Assembly: GCF_031143425.1 (NCBI RefSeq)
Contig: NC_090440.1
Coordinates: 1,271,667,123-1,271,731,122 of the forward strand
Origin: Pleurodeles waltl
Lineage: Eukaryota > Chordata > Amphibia > Caudata > Salamandridae
DNA length: 64,000 bases
Direction of reading: 5' to 3'
The translations under genes were made by a program, and so were the position numbers. The notes below the pieces were generated by a model. That model did not search any database. It was not told the DNA's origin and worked only from the letters and a program-made list of their open reading frames with translations. Of this stretch, positions 32,941 to 43,449 are shown in pieces; the first letter of the stretch is position 1, and each line of letters starts with the position of its first letter.

Positions 32941-35720
32941 CCCCAGGATGGGGGCAGAAATGCCCTAAAATAAATTTGACCCCCCCGACCCCCACCAAAC
33001 CTCCCCCTGCCCGGGACCGACCCTTGCCTACGGGGTCGCTCCCCCTGCGTGACATTGGCGCCAAAAAACAAATCCCCGGTGCCTAGTAATTCTTGCCCCC
33101 TTGGGGGCAGATTGACCTAAAATCGACCAATCTGCCCCCAAGGGGGGCAGAAATGGTCTAAATAAAATTTGCCCCCTAGGGGAGCGACCCTTGCCTGATG
33201 GGTCGCTACCCATCTCTAAGAAAACAAAACAAAAAAAATAATAATAATAATAATTTGCCCTGGCGCCTAGAGATTTCTGCACCCCCCGGGGGCAGATCGG
33301 CCTAATAATAGGCCGATCTGCCCCCAGGGGGGGCCGAAATGGCCTAAAATAAATTTGCCCCCCCTCCGGGAGCGACACTTGCCTACGGGGTCGCTCCCCC
33401 TGTGTGACATTGGCGCCAAAAAACAAATCCCTGGTGCCTAGTGGTTCTTGCCCCCTTGGGGGCAGATTGACCTAAAATCGACCAATCTGCCCCCAAGGGG
33501 GGCAGAAATGGTCTAAATACAATTTGCCCCCCAGGGGAGCGACCCTTGCCGGATGGGTCGCTCCCCATCTCTAAAAAAACTAACGAACCAGAAAAAAAAA
33601 TTGCCCTGGCGCCTAGAGGTTTCTGCCCCCCCCCGGGGGCAGATCGGCCTAATAATAGGCTGATCTGCCCCCAGGGGGGCCGAAATGGCCTAAAATAAAT
33701 GTTCCCACCTCAACACTCCCCCCCTCCGGGAGCGACACTTGCCTACGGTGTCGCTCCCCCTGCGTGACATTGGCGCCAAAAAACAAATCCCCGGTGCCTA
33801 GTGGTTCTTGCCCCCTTGGGGGTAGATTGACCTAAAATCAACCAATCTGCCCCCAAGGGGATAGAAATGGTCTAAATACAATTTGCCTCCTAGGGGAGCG
33901 ACCCTTGCCTGATGGGTCGCTCTCCATCTCTAAAAAAACAAACCAAAAAAAAAAAAATTTGACCTGGCGCCTAGAGGTTTCTGCCCCCCCGGGGGCAGAT
34001 CGGCCTAATAATAGGCCGATCTGCCCCCAGGGGGGGCCGAAATGGCCTAAAATAAATTTGCCCCCAACCCTCCGGGAGCGACACTTGCCTACGGGGTCGC
34101 TCCCCCTGCGTGACATTGGCGCCAAAAAACAAATCCCCGGTGCCTAGTGGTTCTTGCCCCCTTGGGGGTAGATTGACCTAAAATCAACCAATCTGCCCCC
34201 AAGGGGATAGAAATGGTCTAAATACAATTTGCCTCCTAGGGGAGCGACCCTTGCCTGATGGGTCGCTCTCCATCTCTAAAAAAACAAACCAAAAAAAAAA
34301 AAATTTGACCTGGCGCCTAGAGGTTTCTGCCCCCCCCGGGGGCAGATCGGCCTAATAATAGGCCGATCTGCCCCCAGGGGGGGCCGAAATGGCCTAAAAT
34401 AAATTTGCCCCCAACCCTCCGGGAGCGACACTTGCCTACGGGGTCGCTCCCCCTGCGTGACATTGGCGCCAAAAAACAAATCCCGGTGCCTAGTGGTTCT
34501 TGCCCCCTTGGGGGCAGATTGACCTAAAATCGACCAATCTGCCCCCAAGGGGGGCAGAAATGGTCTAAATACAATTTGCCCCCCAGGGGAGAGACCCTTG
34601 CCTGATGTGTCGTTCCCCATCTCAAAAAAAACAAACAAAAAAAATAATAATAATAAAAAAAAAATTGCCCTGGCGCTTAGAGGTTTCTGCCCCCCCGGGG
34701 GCAGGTCGGCCTAATAATAGGCTGATCTGCCCCCAGGGGGGCAGAAATGGGCTAAAATAAATTTGCCCCCCCAACCCTCCCCCCCCCTCCGGGAGCGACG
34801 CTTGCCTACGGGGTCGCTCCCCCTGCGTGACATTGGCACCAAAAAACAAATCCCCGGTGCCTAGTGGTTTCTGCCCCCTTGGAGGCAGATTGACCTAAAA
34901 TCGACCAATCTGCCCCCAAGGGGGGCAGAAATGGTCTAAATACAATTTGCCCCCCAGGGGAGCGACCCTTGCCTGATGGGTCGCTCCCCATCTCTAAAAA
35001 AACAAACAAAAAAAAAAATTGCCCTGGCGCCTAGAGGTTTGTGCCCCCCCCCCGGGCAGATCAGCCTAATAATAGGCTGATCTGCCCCCAGGGGGGCCGA
35101 AATGGCCTAAAATAAATCCTCCCCCAACACTCCCCCCCCTCCGGGAGCGACACTTGCCTACGGGGTCGCTCCCCCTGCGTGACATTGGCGCCAAAAAACA
35201 AATCCCCAGTGCCTAGTGGTTCTTGCCCCCTTGGGGGTAGATTGACCTAAAATCGACCAATCTGCCCCCAAGGGGGGCAGAAATGGTCTAAATACAATTT
35301 GCCCCGCAGGGCAGCGACCCTTGCCTGATGGGTCGCTACCCATCTCTAAAAAAAAAAATTAAAAAAAAAAACACAAAAAATAAACTTGCCCTGGCGCCTA
35401 GAGGTTTCTGCCCCCCCCCTGATAATAGGCTGATCTGCCCCCCGGGGCAGAAATGGGCTAAAATAAATTTGCCCCCCAACCCCCCCCCCCCCCCGGAGCG
35501 ACCCTTGCCTACGGGGTCGCTCCCCCTGCGTGACATTGGCACCAAAAAACAAATCCCCGGTGCCTAGTGGTTTCAAATCGGCCAATCTGCCCCCAAGGGG
35601 GGCAGAAATGGTCTAAATACAATTTGCCCCCCAGGGGAGCAACCCTTGCCTGATGGGTCGCTCCCCATCTCTAAAAAAAAAAACTAAAAAAAATTGCCCT
35701 GGCGCCTAGAGGTTTCTGCT
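32941..35720. repeat. ~355-bp tandem array of hairpin-bearing units, about eight copies
   Basis: The marker gtgacattggc recurs near 33048, 33405, 33763, 34112, 34459, 34828, 35180 and 35530. Each unit has several inverted repeats: an 18-bp stem ccccttgggggcagattg with caatctgcccccaagggg; a 16-bp stem around the loop aataat (cagatcggcct with aggccgatctg); and two stems of gagcgac with gtcgctc. Units are separated by runs of A and C of variable length. No coding content is credible. Confidence 0.9.
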
Positions 35721-35789
35721 GCCCCCAGGGGGGGCAGAAAAGGCCATCCCGAAAAAATGCTCCCTTATGACAATTTCACCAAAAAAAAA

Positions 35790-36190
35790 AAAAAAAACCC
35801 TGGTGTCTAGTGGGGTTTCAAAAGCCGGAATGCAAGCAATCCGGCTTTTGAAACCCTCGGGGAGACTTCAAAGGGAAGTACATACATTTCCTTCCCTTTG
35901 AAGCCCCTCCGGGCCTCCCCCAGTGATTGAAAGAGAAGTGCTTTGCATTTCTCTTTCAATCGCGATGGGGGAGGCCCCTGTGACAAATCAGCACGCGCTC
36001 GTGCGCTGACATCACAGGGGGGGTGGGGGTAGTCGGGGGTGGAAGGGGAAGGTCTTCCCCTTCCATCCCCGCCTTGCGGGCGCGCTAACGCTCCCCCAAG
36101 TTCCCCTGTGCCTTGGACAAGGTGACCTCGTCCAAGGCACAGGGGAATTGTAGCCTTGGACGAGGTGACCTCGTCCAAGGCACAGAAGTG
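35790..36190. repeat. Row of foldback hairpins at the right end of the block
   Basis: Inverted repeats follow each other: 35813-35856 (arms gggtttcaaaagccgga), 35866-35903 (arms cttcaaagggaag), 35926-35961 (arms gattgaaagagaa), a shorter one around 36040-36075, and two overlapping ones at 36103-36183 built on ccttggac and gtccaagg with the centre gaggtgacctc. They lead directly into the terminal TTAA. Confidence 0.85.
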
Positions 36191-36195
36191 GTTAA

Positions 36196-36479
36196 ATAGA
36201 ATAAAGCCACTTTGTCAGAGTGCAAGAATACATGAAGATCATAGGTGGAACAGTCAGGGGAAAATTTCTTAAATCCAAGAATTGGGCTGGTAGATTGTGT
36301 AAGTAGATGAAAAAGAGAAGAGGAGCTAGGAGACATGCCTGTTTCAAATCATTCTCAGTACAATTTTAGGTGGTCAACCCTTTGTTCCCACGCCTCAGCA
36401 GTCTATACCAGTCTACACCATGTAGAGGATAGGAGTGCTATAATCACTCTCAGGAGATTCAGCAGAACTCCCAGCCACA
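36196..36479. other. No recognisable feature
   Basis: AT-rich DNA flanking the TTAA block; it may be the outer part of the decayed LINE that follows, but no motif is seen. Confidence 0.3.
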
Positions 36480-36960
36480 GTCATTTTTATTCCAGAGGGT
36501 AGACATGCCTACGTTATTGAAGGCTATGGAGAAGTCTATAAGAGCAGTGTACAGAATCTGTGTCTTTCCAACTACACACCTATTAGTCAGAGTTTGTACG
36601 ATCACCATATTATTTGTAACAGAATGTTTGTAACAGAATCCTGGTTGTTCCAGCTGTATTACCCCTTTAGCAAAGACCCAGTCCTGCAGATGTTTTAAGA
36701 TGCTTGCTGCAAATACTTTCTCTGCTGCATCAAGAAATTGCCAGGTAGGGAGTGTGAGCCTTACTTATGTAGAGGCATTATAATGCTACCTTCCCAGAAA
36801 TGTAGTACTTGACTAGTTAGAAAACAGTAGGGGAGTTAAGAATTGGCCCTGTGTCTCAGGATCTCTTTTCATAACTGTTACCAGAATCTCATCTGGGCAC
36901 ATTGCTGAAGAGACTCTTGTTAGGGGTCGAGCCTGCAAGGGCATGTGCTAGCACATGCGC
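36480..36960 (-). pseudogene. Decayed LINE reverse transcriptase fragment
   Basis: Minus-strand reading recovers RT-like pieces: SIIMPLHK near 36780, AEKVFAASILKHLQDWV near 36690, GFCYKHSVTNNMVIVQTL near 36620, and LYTALIDFSIAFNNVG near 36530, which corresponds to the catalytic F-x-D-F-x-K-A-F-D motif with Asp to Asn at the end. Frameshifts separate the parts and the YADD region is absent. It is a short, old fragment. Confidence 0.65.
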
Positions 36961-37400
36961 CCATCTTGCGAGACTGTTGTGTGCAGTAAAGGGCTTGGGG
37001 CCCACCCACGCTTACCATTTGTGTGTTTCATCATCACACTTCCTTACAGGCTCCTTCGTTGGATATTGCTAGTGAAACGTCATATCCAGTCATTTCTTTG
37101 GCACAGGGGCCAAGCACAGATTAAATAAAGTTAAACCATGCCCGTCTGCTGCTCCTGGCATTATCGAGGTACTACTTCTTCTGCCCTCCGGCTCCCCCTG
37201 CCTGCTGGTGTCTCCATAGCGCTTGGGCTTTTTTCCTCATTTATATACCTTTTGTTTACAATTCGGAAAAGTGTTTCGCAGGTAAATCAAAATAACATTC
37301 TCAGTCAGATAAAAAAAAATGTCAAAGGCATACATGCTCGCAATGCAAAATCAAGAATGCATCTTGTGCAGGGCTGCTGGTCAATATCCAATATGTAAAG
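36930..37400. other. Unassigned; possible SINE-like segment
   Basis: Begins with ggggtcgagcctgc, which resembles a tRNA-type B box, followed by a foldback gcatgtgctagcacatgc. No A box, tail or target duplication could be identified, so this is not called a SINE. Confidence 0.2.
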
Positions 37401-37419
37401 TGCTATTGACTCCCATTTG

Positions 37420-38480
37420 ATTACAGCGGGTCCCCCCATCTATCCTCTCTGCTGTCACTGTTTCCCTAGGACCACGTCTGCGATAACAACTCTTCACCCA
37501 GCTACACGGTCTCTCCTTAGATACTCTCTCCACTCTCCTGCTTCTCTCTCACTGCTCTCAGCCTTTCTTCCAGTCCCCCTTTCTCTATTTATACACCCAG
37601 CACATCTTTACTATATCAGCTACCTCCACAGATGCCCTCTCCTCAGCCTCGTTCCACTTAGAGACAACGTCTCTCATCTTTTCTATACTGTCTCTCTCCA
37701 AAGGTAACCTCTCTTCTCAGCCCAATCAGCACTAGAGACAACGTCTATCATTCCTGCTTCACCACCTCTCTCCACAGATCTCTCTCTCCTCAGGCTGTTC
37801 TCTCTACATATGTCCTCTTTCATCCCTGCTGTACCATCTCTCCTCACAGACACCCTCTCTCCTCAGTCCTTCCCGTTTCAGATGACCTCTCTCATACCTG
37901 CTTCACTACCTCATTCCACAGATCATCTCTCTGCTCAAGCTGTTCTCTCTACAGATGTCTCTCACCTCCCCGCTGCACCATCTCTCTTCACAGACGCCCC
38001 CTCTCCTCAGCCCCTTCCCTCTACAGATGTCGTCTCTCATCCCGCTGCACATTCTCTCTCCACAGGTGCTCTTTCTCCACAGCCCGTTCCCTCTACTGTT
38101 TCCTTCATTTCCTCTTCTCTCCCCAATTTTGCCCTCTCCCCTCAGCCCACTCCCATACAGATAGCATCTCTGAACCCAGCTGCCTTCTCTCTCCAATGAT
38201 ACCCTCTCTCCTCAGACCCTTCCCTTTGCAAATGTTCTCCCTCATCCCACTGCACCAGCTCTCTCTACTGATGCCCTCTCTCTTCAGCCCATTACCCCTA
38301 TGGATGTCCTCTCTCAATCCGCTGCACGATCCCTCGCCACAGATACCCTCTCTCTTTAGCCTGTTTCCATACAGATAGCCTCTCTTTAACCCGCTGCATC
38401 ATCCTTCTACACAGATGTCCTCTCTCTTCAGCCCATCCCTTTGCAGATGTCCTCTCTCATCCTTAAATAGGCTGTCTCCA
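37420..38480. repeat. Pyrimidine-rich imperfect tandem repeat, part 1
   Basis: Almost only C and T on the plus strand. Units vary from about 45 to 95 bp and contain ctctcctcagcc, cttccctctacagatg and tcatcccgctgcacca. The phrase ctctccacag or ctctacagat returns many times, so each unit looks like a polypyrimidine tract plus CAG. No coding sequence is supported. Confidence 0.85.
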
Positions 38481-38769
38481 GGTGCATCTCACATATCTGC
38501 TGCATGGACCTATCTCTTGCTTCATTACAATATAATAGAAGAAAAGACATTTTACTATCCTGAAATACAGTCGAACTTCCACAATGTAAATACATGAGAT
38601 GCCCACGATAAACAATATTATCACAGCCTCTGTAAGATGTGTTTTTTCAGTCTCCATGTTAGGTCGAGTCACTGTTCCTAATGTACTATGGGTCTTGTGA
38701 TGATCTGCATATACTTACTCTATAGCCCTCTATGCTATTATTATCGGGTGTTCTGCCTCTTGCCTCTAC

Positions 38770-39830
38770 TGCTCCATGGAAGCAGTCTCTCTGCTGTCCC
38801 TCTTTCCATAAGTACTTTCTCTGTGGTTCCCTCTCAAGGATGACCTCTTTTCTCTGATCTCCCTCTCCACAGATACCCCTTCTCTTCTCTGCTGTCTCTC
38901 TTGCTTCTCCACTGTCCTCTCACCAGTCATATCTTCTGTATAAATACCCTCTCTTTTCTTTGCACTCTTTCCACAGTCACCCTCTTCTTTATCTGCTGCC
39001 GCCTCTCCAACGATTCCATCTCTCATTCTGATGTCTTCTATACAGATACCCTCTCTCTTCTCTGTCCTCCCTCTCCACAGATACCCTCTCTCTTCTCTGT
39101 CCTCCCTCTCCACAGATACCCTCTCTCTTCTCTGCCCTCCCTCTCCACAGATACCCTATCTTGCATCTACTCTTCCCTGTCCACAGATACCTCCTCTCTT
39201 ATCTGCCATCATCTCTTCATAGATATCTCATCTCTCCTCTGCTATCTTCTCTCCACAGATATCCTCTCTCTTTTATGGTGTATCGCTCCATATACACCCT
39301 CTCTCTTCTCTGTGCTCCCTCTCTATAGATACTCTCACTCTTCTCTGTTCCACCTCTGTACAGTACTCTCTCTTTTCTCTACTGCCCATCTCCACATATA
39401 CCCTCTCTCTTATCTGCTCCTCCATGTCCACAGACATTTGCTCTCTTATCTGCTTCCCCTCTCCACATATTTCCTTCCTCTTTTATGGTGTGTCACACTA
39501 CAGATACCCTCTCTCTTCCCTACTGTCCCTCTCCATAGATACCCTCATACTTCTGTCCTGTCCCCTTTCCCCACACTCTGTCTTCTCTGCTGTCCCTTTG
39601 CAGATATACCCTCTCTCCTCTCTGCCCTCCCTCTCCACACTTACCCTCTGATTTATCTGCTGCTCCCTCTCTCTCTCTTCTCTGCTATCCCTGTCCACAG
39701 ATTCCCTTTCAACTGCCTCTCTCTCTAAGACCTTCTTTCCTGCCCCTCTACAGACACCCTGTCTCCTTCCTTTTGCTATAGATGCCCTCTCTGTTACCCT
39801 TCTCTCCTCAGAACCCTATGTGTAAACCCC
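38770..39830. repeat. Pyrimidine-rich imperfect tandem repeat, part 2
   Basis: Units of about 36-45 bp on the pattern ctccctctccacagatacc followed by ctctctcttctctg. Three almost identical units lie at 39047-39160. It is separated from part 1 by about 290 bp of ordinary AT-rich DNA (38480-38770). Open frames on both strands result from the biased composition. Confidence 0.85.
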
Positions 39831-40526
39831 TCTTTGAGACTCACCTCTGATCCCTATAAATACTATTTTTCTCTTTTTATCACTTTAAATTTATGATTTT
39901 TGCTAATTTTTGGCCTTCCCTGTTGCACCTCTCTCCCTGAATTTTTGTCTCTCTTATACTTTTCCTTTCCATCTTCATTGATTCCAGTTGACATCTGCTG
40001 GCTTTGATTTTTAGGTTGAGCACACAAGCGCTTTCACCTGTTGTAAGTATTGTGAGCTTTTAACCATGACCACCTCACACCCATCACTGTCACTCATTTG
40101 TGGTCTTTCCTTCCAAAAATCACTTTATGTCATTGGTAATTGCTTTAGGCTTGTCCCGCCTTGGGGCGGTTTTGTTACTGCCTTGCAGACTGAGCCTGTT
40201 ACAGGGATTATTGCACAATTGCCTATATACTCCAGTGTGGGCAAATTATTTTTTTCTTTTGTCTCTCCCCTTCATTCTCTATGGCAGCGCTGGTCCTCAA
40301 TGCGTGAACAGCGCCAACAGTGCAAACTCCATTGGTGGTATTGGAGCGCTGGCCACATTGTTCAAACTGTTACCTAATCAGAGTAATTTCTTTTGGAACT
40401 CCCCTTCACGCTCCATAGCTTACCCAAAAACACTTATAATTGATAAATGCTTTCCGCAAGCCAGCTCTCCCAACACAGTAGGCGAGCCGATACTACAATA
40501 TTAACAGCACTCAGGAAAAGTTGCCT
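39831..40526. other. Unassigned DNA
   Basis: Mixed composition; contains the small palindrome cccgccttggggcgg near 40156. No recognised gene or element. Confidence 0.4.
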
Positions 40527-41520
40527 TATAATGCTTTGCAAGCATTCTTTTCCAAAACATTTTTGCTCATATCTCAACCTGTGGTGGTCCTAGGACAATG
40601 GGACTACCTTCAAAACATTCACCACACGTGTTCTTTCTGTCTAGATAAGCTCTGGGTCGACACACTAGGTTAGCGGGGATGCCAAAATAATAACCCCTTC
40701 CACCATTCAGTGTCTTCTTAAGTTCTTTAATGGCTGGGACTTTTATTTTACAGATGAGAGTGGTTTGTGTTTAAGAGTCTTAATATTGTAATAAGCCTGT
40801 TAGGCAAATGTGTGAAGTATTAAATTTTTTCAGAAGCTCACTAGAATGGTTCACTATGTTTTTTTGTGCTTATTAAGTTTCATGTGGTTATGCTCTCTAG
40901 GGGCTAATTATATGGTTACATAACCATGTTTCTTACAAATTATATTTTTATTGTGGTGTTCTCTAGGGACTGTTCTGAGCATTACATTGAACATACTACA
41001 ATATCTGCTGCACTCGGTGTCCCATAATGCATTACAGGACATTCTACAAAACATTTTTGCCCATAACTCAGTCTGTGGTGGTCCTAGGACAATGGGAACA
41101 CCTTCAAAACATTCACCACAACCTGATATTTCAGTCTAAATCATCTCTAGGTCCCTACACTAGGTTAGTGGGGACCCCAAAATAATAACCTCTCCCTCCA
41201 TTCAGTGTCTTTTTAATCTCTGTCATAGTTGGAACTTTTGTTTTCCAGCTCAGAGTAGTTTGTGTTTTAAAAGTCTTGTTTGTGATATCATTTCAGTACA
41301 TCTGTTAGCTCTGAGAATGTATAATGCACTATTTTTTCTAGGGGCTAAGTATATGCTTGTACTGCATTATTTCTGACATTTTTATTTCATGTGGTTATGC
41401 TGTTTAAGAGCTAACTATATGGTAAAATAACCATGTTTTTTATAAATGTTATTTTTTTGTTGGTGTTCTCGAGGGGTTGTTCCGAGCATTAGAGTCTAAT
41501 GCTAAGCATTTATTTCTAAT
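40527..41520. repeat. Two diverged tandem copies of a ~494-bp unit
   Basis: Copies start at about 40527 and 41021. Shared strings include tgtggtggtcctaggacaat, ccttcaaaacattcaccaca, cactaggttag and ccaaaataataacc. Divergence of about 20 percent by eye indicates an old duplication. It is noncoding, and its relation to the Harbinger sequences that follow is unknown. Confidence 0.8.
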
Positions 41521-41579
41521 AAAGGTTTTTATAGGGTTTATATGATGACTGTTTCTGTTTTATTAATCTCTCCTTATTA

Positions 41580-43045
41580 CAATTATGAGCTATGGCACAG
41601 AATCGTGGACAGGGTTGACGCAGTGGGACAGCACCCCAGAACACGGGATGACATCAGGATGAGGTGGAACGACCTACGGGGGAAGGTGCGTTCTGTGGTC
41701 TCAAGACACCACCTTGCGGTTCAGAGGACTGTGGTGGACCCCCACCTCCTCCCTGCAACTAACAACATGGGAGGAGCAGGTCTTGGTTATAATGCATCCT
41801 GAGGTCCTTGCAGGAGTAGCTGGAGGAATGGACTCTGGTAAGTCAAATCTTTCACTACTTCATCACCCGCCCTACCTGCATGCTATCACATACCCCCACC
41901 CTCGCCCTCACTCCCATCACTCCAACTCCTCACATATGTCCAACTATCACAAACCACACATCCCAACACCAAGCCCTGCATGCAACAACAAACCATGGAC
42001 ACCCATCACCAATGTATGTACACTACACAGACCCCTAAACAATTATCACACAACGTCCTACACAAGAATGTAAGCACTGGGGTACATGGTCACCCACCCA
42101 TTGCACACCATGGCACACACAGATGCAATAATCATGCCTTTACACCCCTGCAGGACCCCTACCCAACGTCACCAGACAGGAGGTTCCAGACATGTCCACT
42201 CCCCCCACAGAAGAGGCCCACAGTGATGACAGCAGCTCTGTCCAACTGGATCTAGATGACCAGCCCGGCCCATCTGGGGCCTCGGGACAGTCGGTTACCC
42301 TCACACAGTCACAGGCCACCACAGAGCCTCCCCCTCTGGAAACACCAGCACAGCACCCACCCAGCGGGCCCATACCTCTGTCCCCAGGACACGTCAAGCA
42401 GCAGTGTGTCCACCACTACAGGGAACCCAGGGTATCCCACCACCCCAAGAACAGCAGGGACCTGGGGACAGTGGCAGTGGGCACACGGTTCAGGGAACAG
42501 AGGCTCAGGAAAACAGGGGAACTGGGAGGTCTGCTGTGCGACAGGGGGAGGACAGGCCCAGGGAACCCACTCTCCAAGAGGCCCTCTTCAAGATCATCAG
42601 AGTGTACCATCATTCCCAGGAGACGATGGCAACAGTACTGGCCAAGTTTCAGGAGACCCAGCAGCTGCAGGAGAAACAGTATTTGGGGTTCAGGGAGTAA
42701 CTCAAGTCCATCAACAGCACCGTGGGCACCATTGTATGGGTGCTGAAGGACCTTGTGAACACCCGGAGGGACACTGTGGCACAACAGGGGACCCCTGACA
42801 CTAGCCTGGACAATGAACTGCCCACCACCTCCACTGGCGCTAGTGGACAGGAGGCACCGCCACAGGACCATGACACCAGCACCCCAACCCCTGCAGATGG
42901 AGAACCACCCCACAAGCGGTCCCTGAGATCCAGGACAAAGACAGAGAACAATGCCAAGACCCCGCCAAGAAATGAGACCACCCTGAATGTCATCCTTCTG
43001 TCCCACTTTGTCACCCTGTCCATCCTTAAACTGCCATAGCTCCAC
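41580..43045 (+). pseudogene. Myb/SANT-like Harbinger accessory protein A, broken
   Basis: Exon 1 (about 41580-41837) encodes the end of a Myb/SANT-like domain: ELWHRIVDRVDAVGQHPRT and RMRWNDLRGKVRS, then TTWEEQVLVIMHPE in another frame. A consensus donor gtaagt starts at 41838 and an acceptor cccctgcag ends at 42153. The next exon has an acidic Ser-rich stretch (EEAHSDDSSSVQLDLDD), then in a shifted frame a helical segment (HHSQETMATVLAKFQETQQL), a nonsense codon near 42700, LKSINSTVGTIVWVLKDLVN and a basic end (HKRSLRSRTKTE). The family binds transposon DNA and helps nuclear entry of Harbinger transposase. The N-terminal exon with the first SANT helix is not visible. A polyadenylation signal aataaa lies at 43161. 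Confidence 0.75.
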
Positions 43046-43449
43046 TTCCTATGCCCCTTTGGAAAATGCACCTGTGAGCCAAATAACTGGAGTCTGCCAT
43101 GGACATTCCTCCACCATCACCCCTGACCATTTCACAACCTCCTCCACTATTTAGCACTTAAATAAACACCCTTGAGTCACAAAACAATCTGGAGTCAGTC
43201 TGTGCTTTCACAAATGTGTATTTGCAATAACTGAGGGAAATAGGAATGTCCATTCTATTGTCACCATACCTATGTCACATAGCTTTAGTCCATGAGGTAA
43301 CATACCAGAGGTCACACAATGGGACCCACATCTGTGAAATCGAAAGGGAAAGTGACAAATTAGGGTCCATACATTGGGTGAATGTGACAGATGATAGGTC
43401 TAACAATTTTATCAGATGTAGGAGGCAGTGATGTCTTCTTACCTGTGTC
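43046..43449. other. Intergenic DNA between convergent Harbinger genes
   Basis: Holds the aataaa signal at 43161 for the plus-strand Myb-like gene. No further feature is seen. Confidence 0.4.

Larger units (their letters stand above)
26024..36195. mobile_element. 10-kb TTAA-flanked block, probably non-autonomous piggyBac-like
   Basis: TTAA occurs at both ends (26024-26027 and 36192-36195). The inner ends are imperfect inverted repeats: ccccttcgctgcc at the left, and the reverse complement of the right end reads ccacttctgtgcc. TTAA target duplication with ends starting CC is the piggyBac signature. The interior has no transposase. It holds a unique ~1-kb left part, a 383-bp tandem array with higher-order structure, a ~355-bp hairpin-rich array and a right part of foldback hairpins. 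Whether it is one element with expanded internal repeats or a composite is not decided. Confidence 0.6.

Noticed and set aside
27090..35720. CRISPR-like array of direct repeats
   Set aside because: Units are contiguous 355-383 bp repeats with no unique spacers, and the context is eukaryotic.
26024..36195. Centromeric satellite
   Set aside because: Higher-order structure is present, but the array is only about 6 kb and lies between transposon-like ends; there is no evidence for centromere function.
36930..37110. tRNA gene or SINE
   Set aside because: Only a B-box-like string is present; no A box, no cloverleaf and no tail could be found.
37810..39728. Ser/Leu/Pro-rich ORFs of 129 and 275 codons
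   Set aside because: They result from pyrimidine-rich tandem DNA, and equally long frames exist on the opposite strand.
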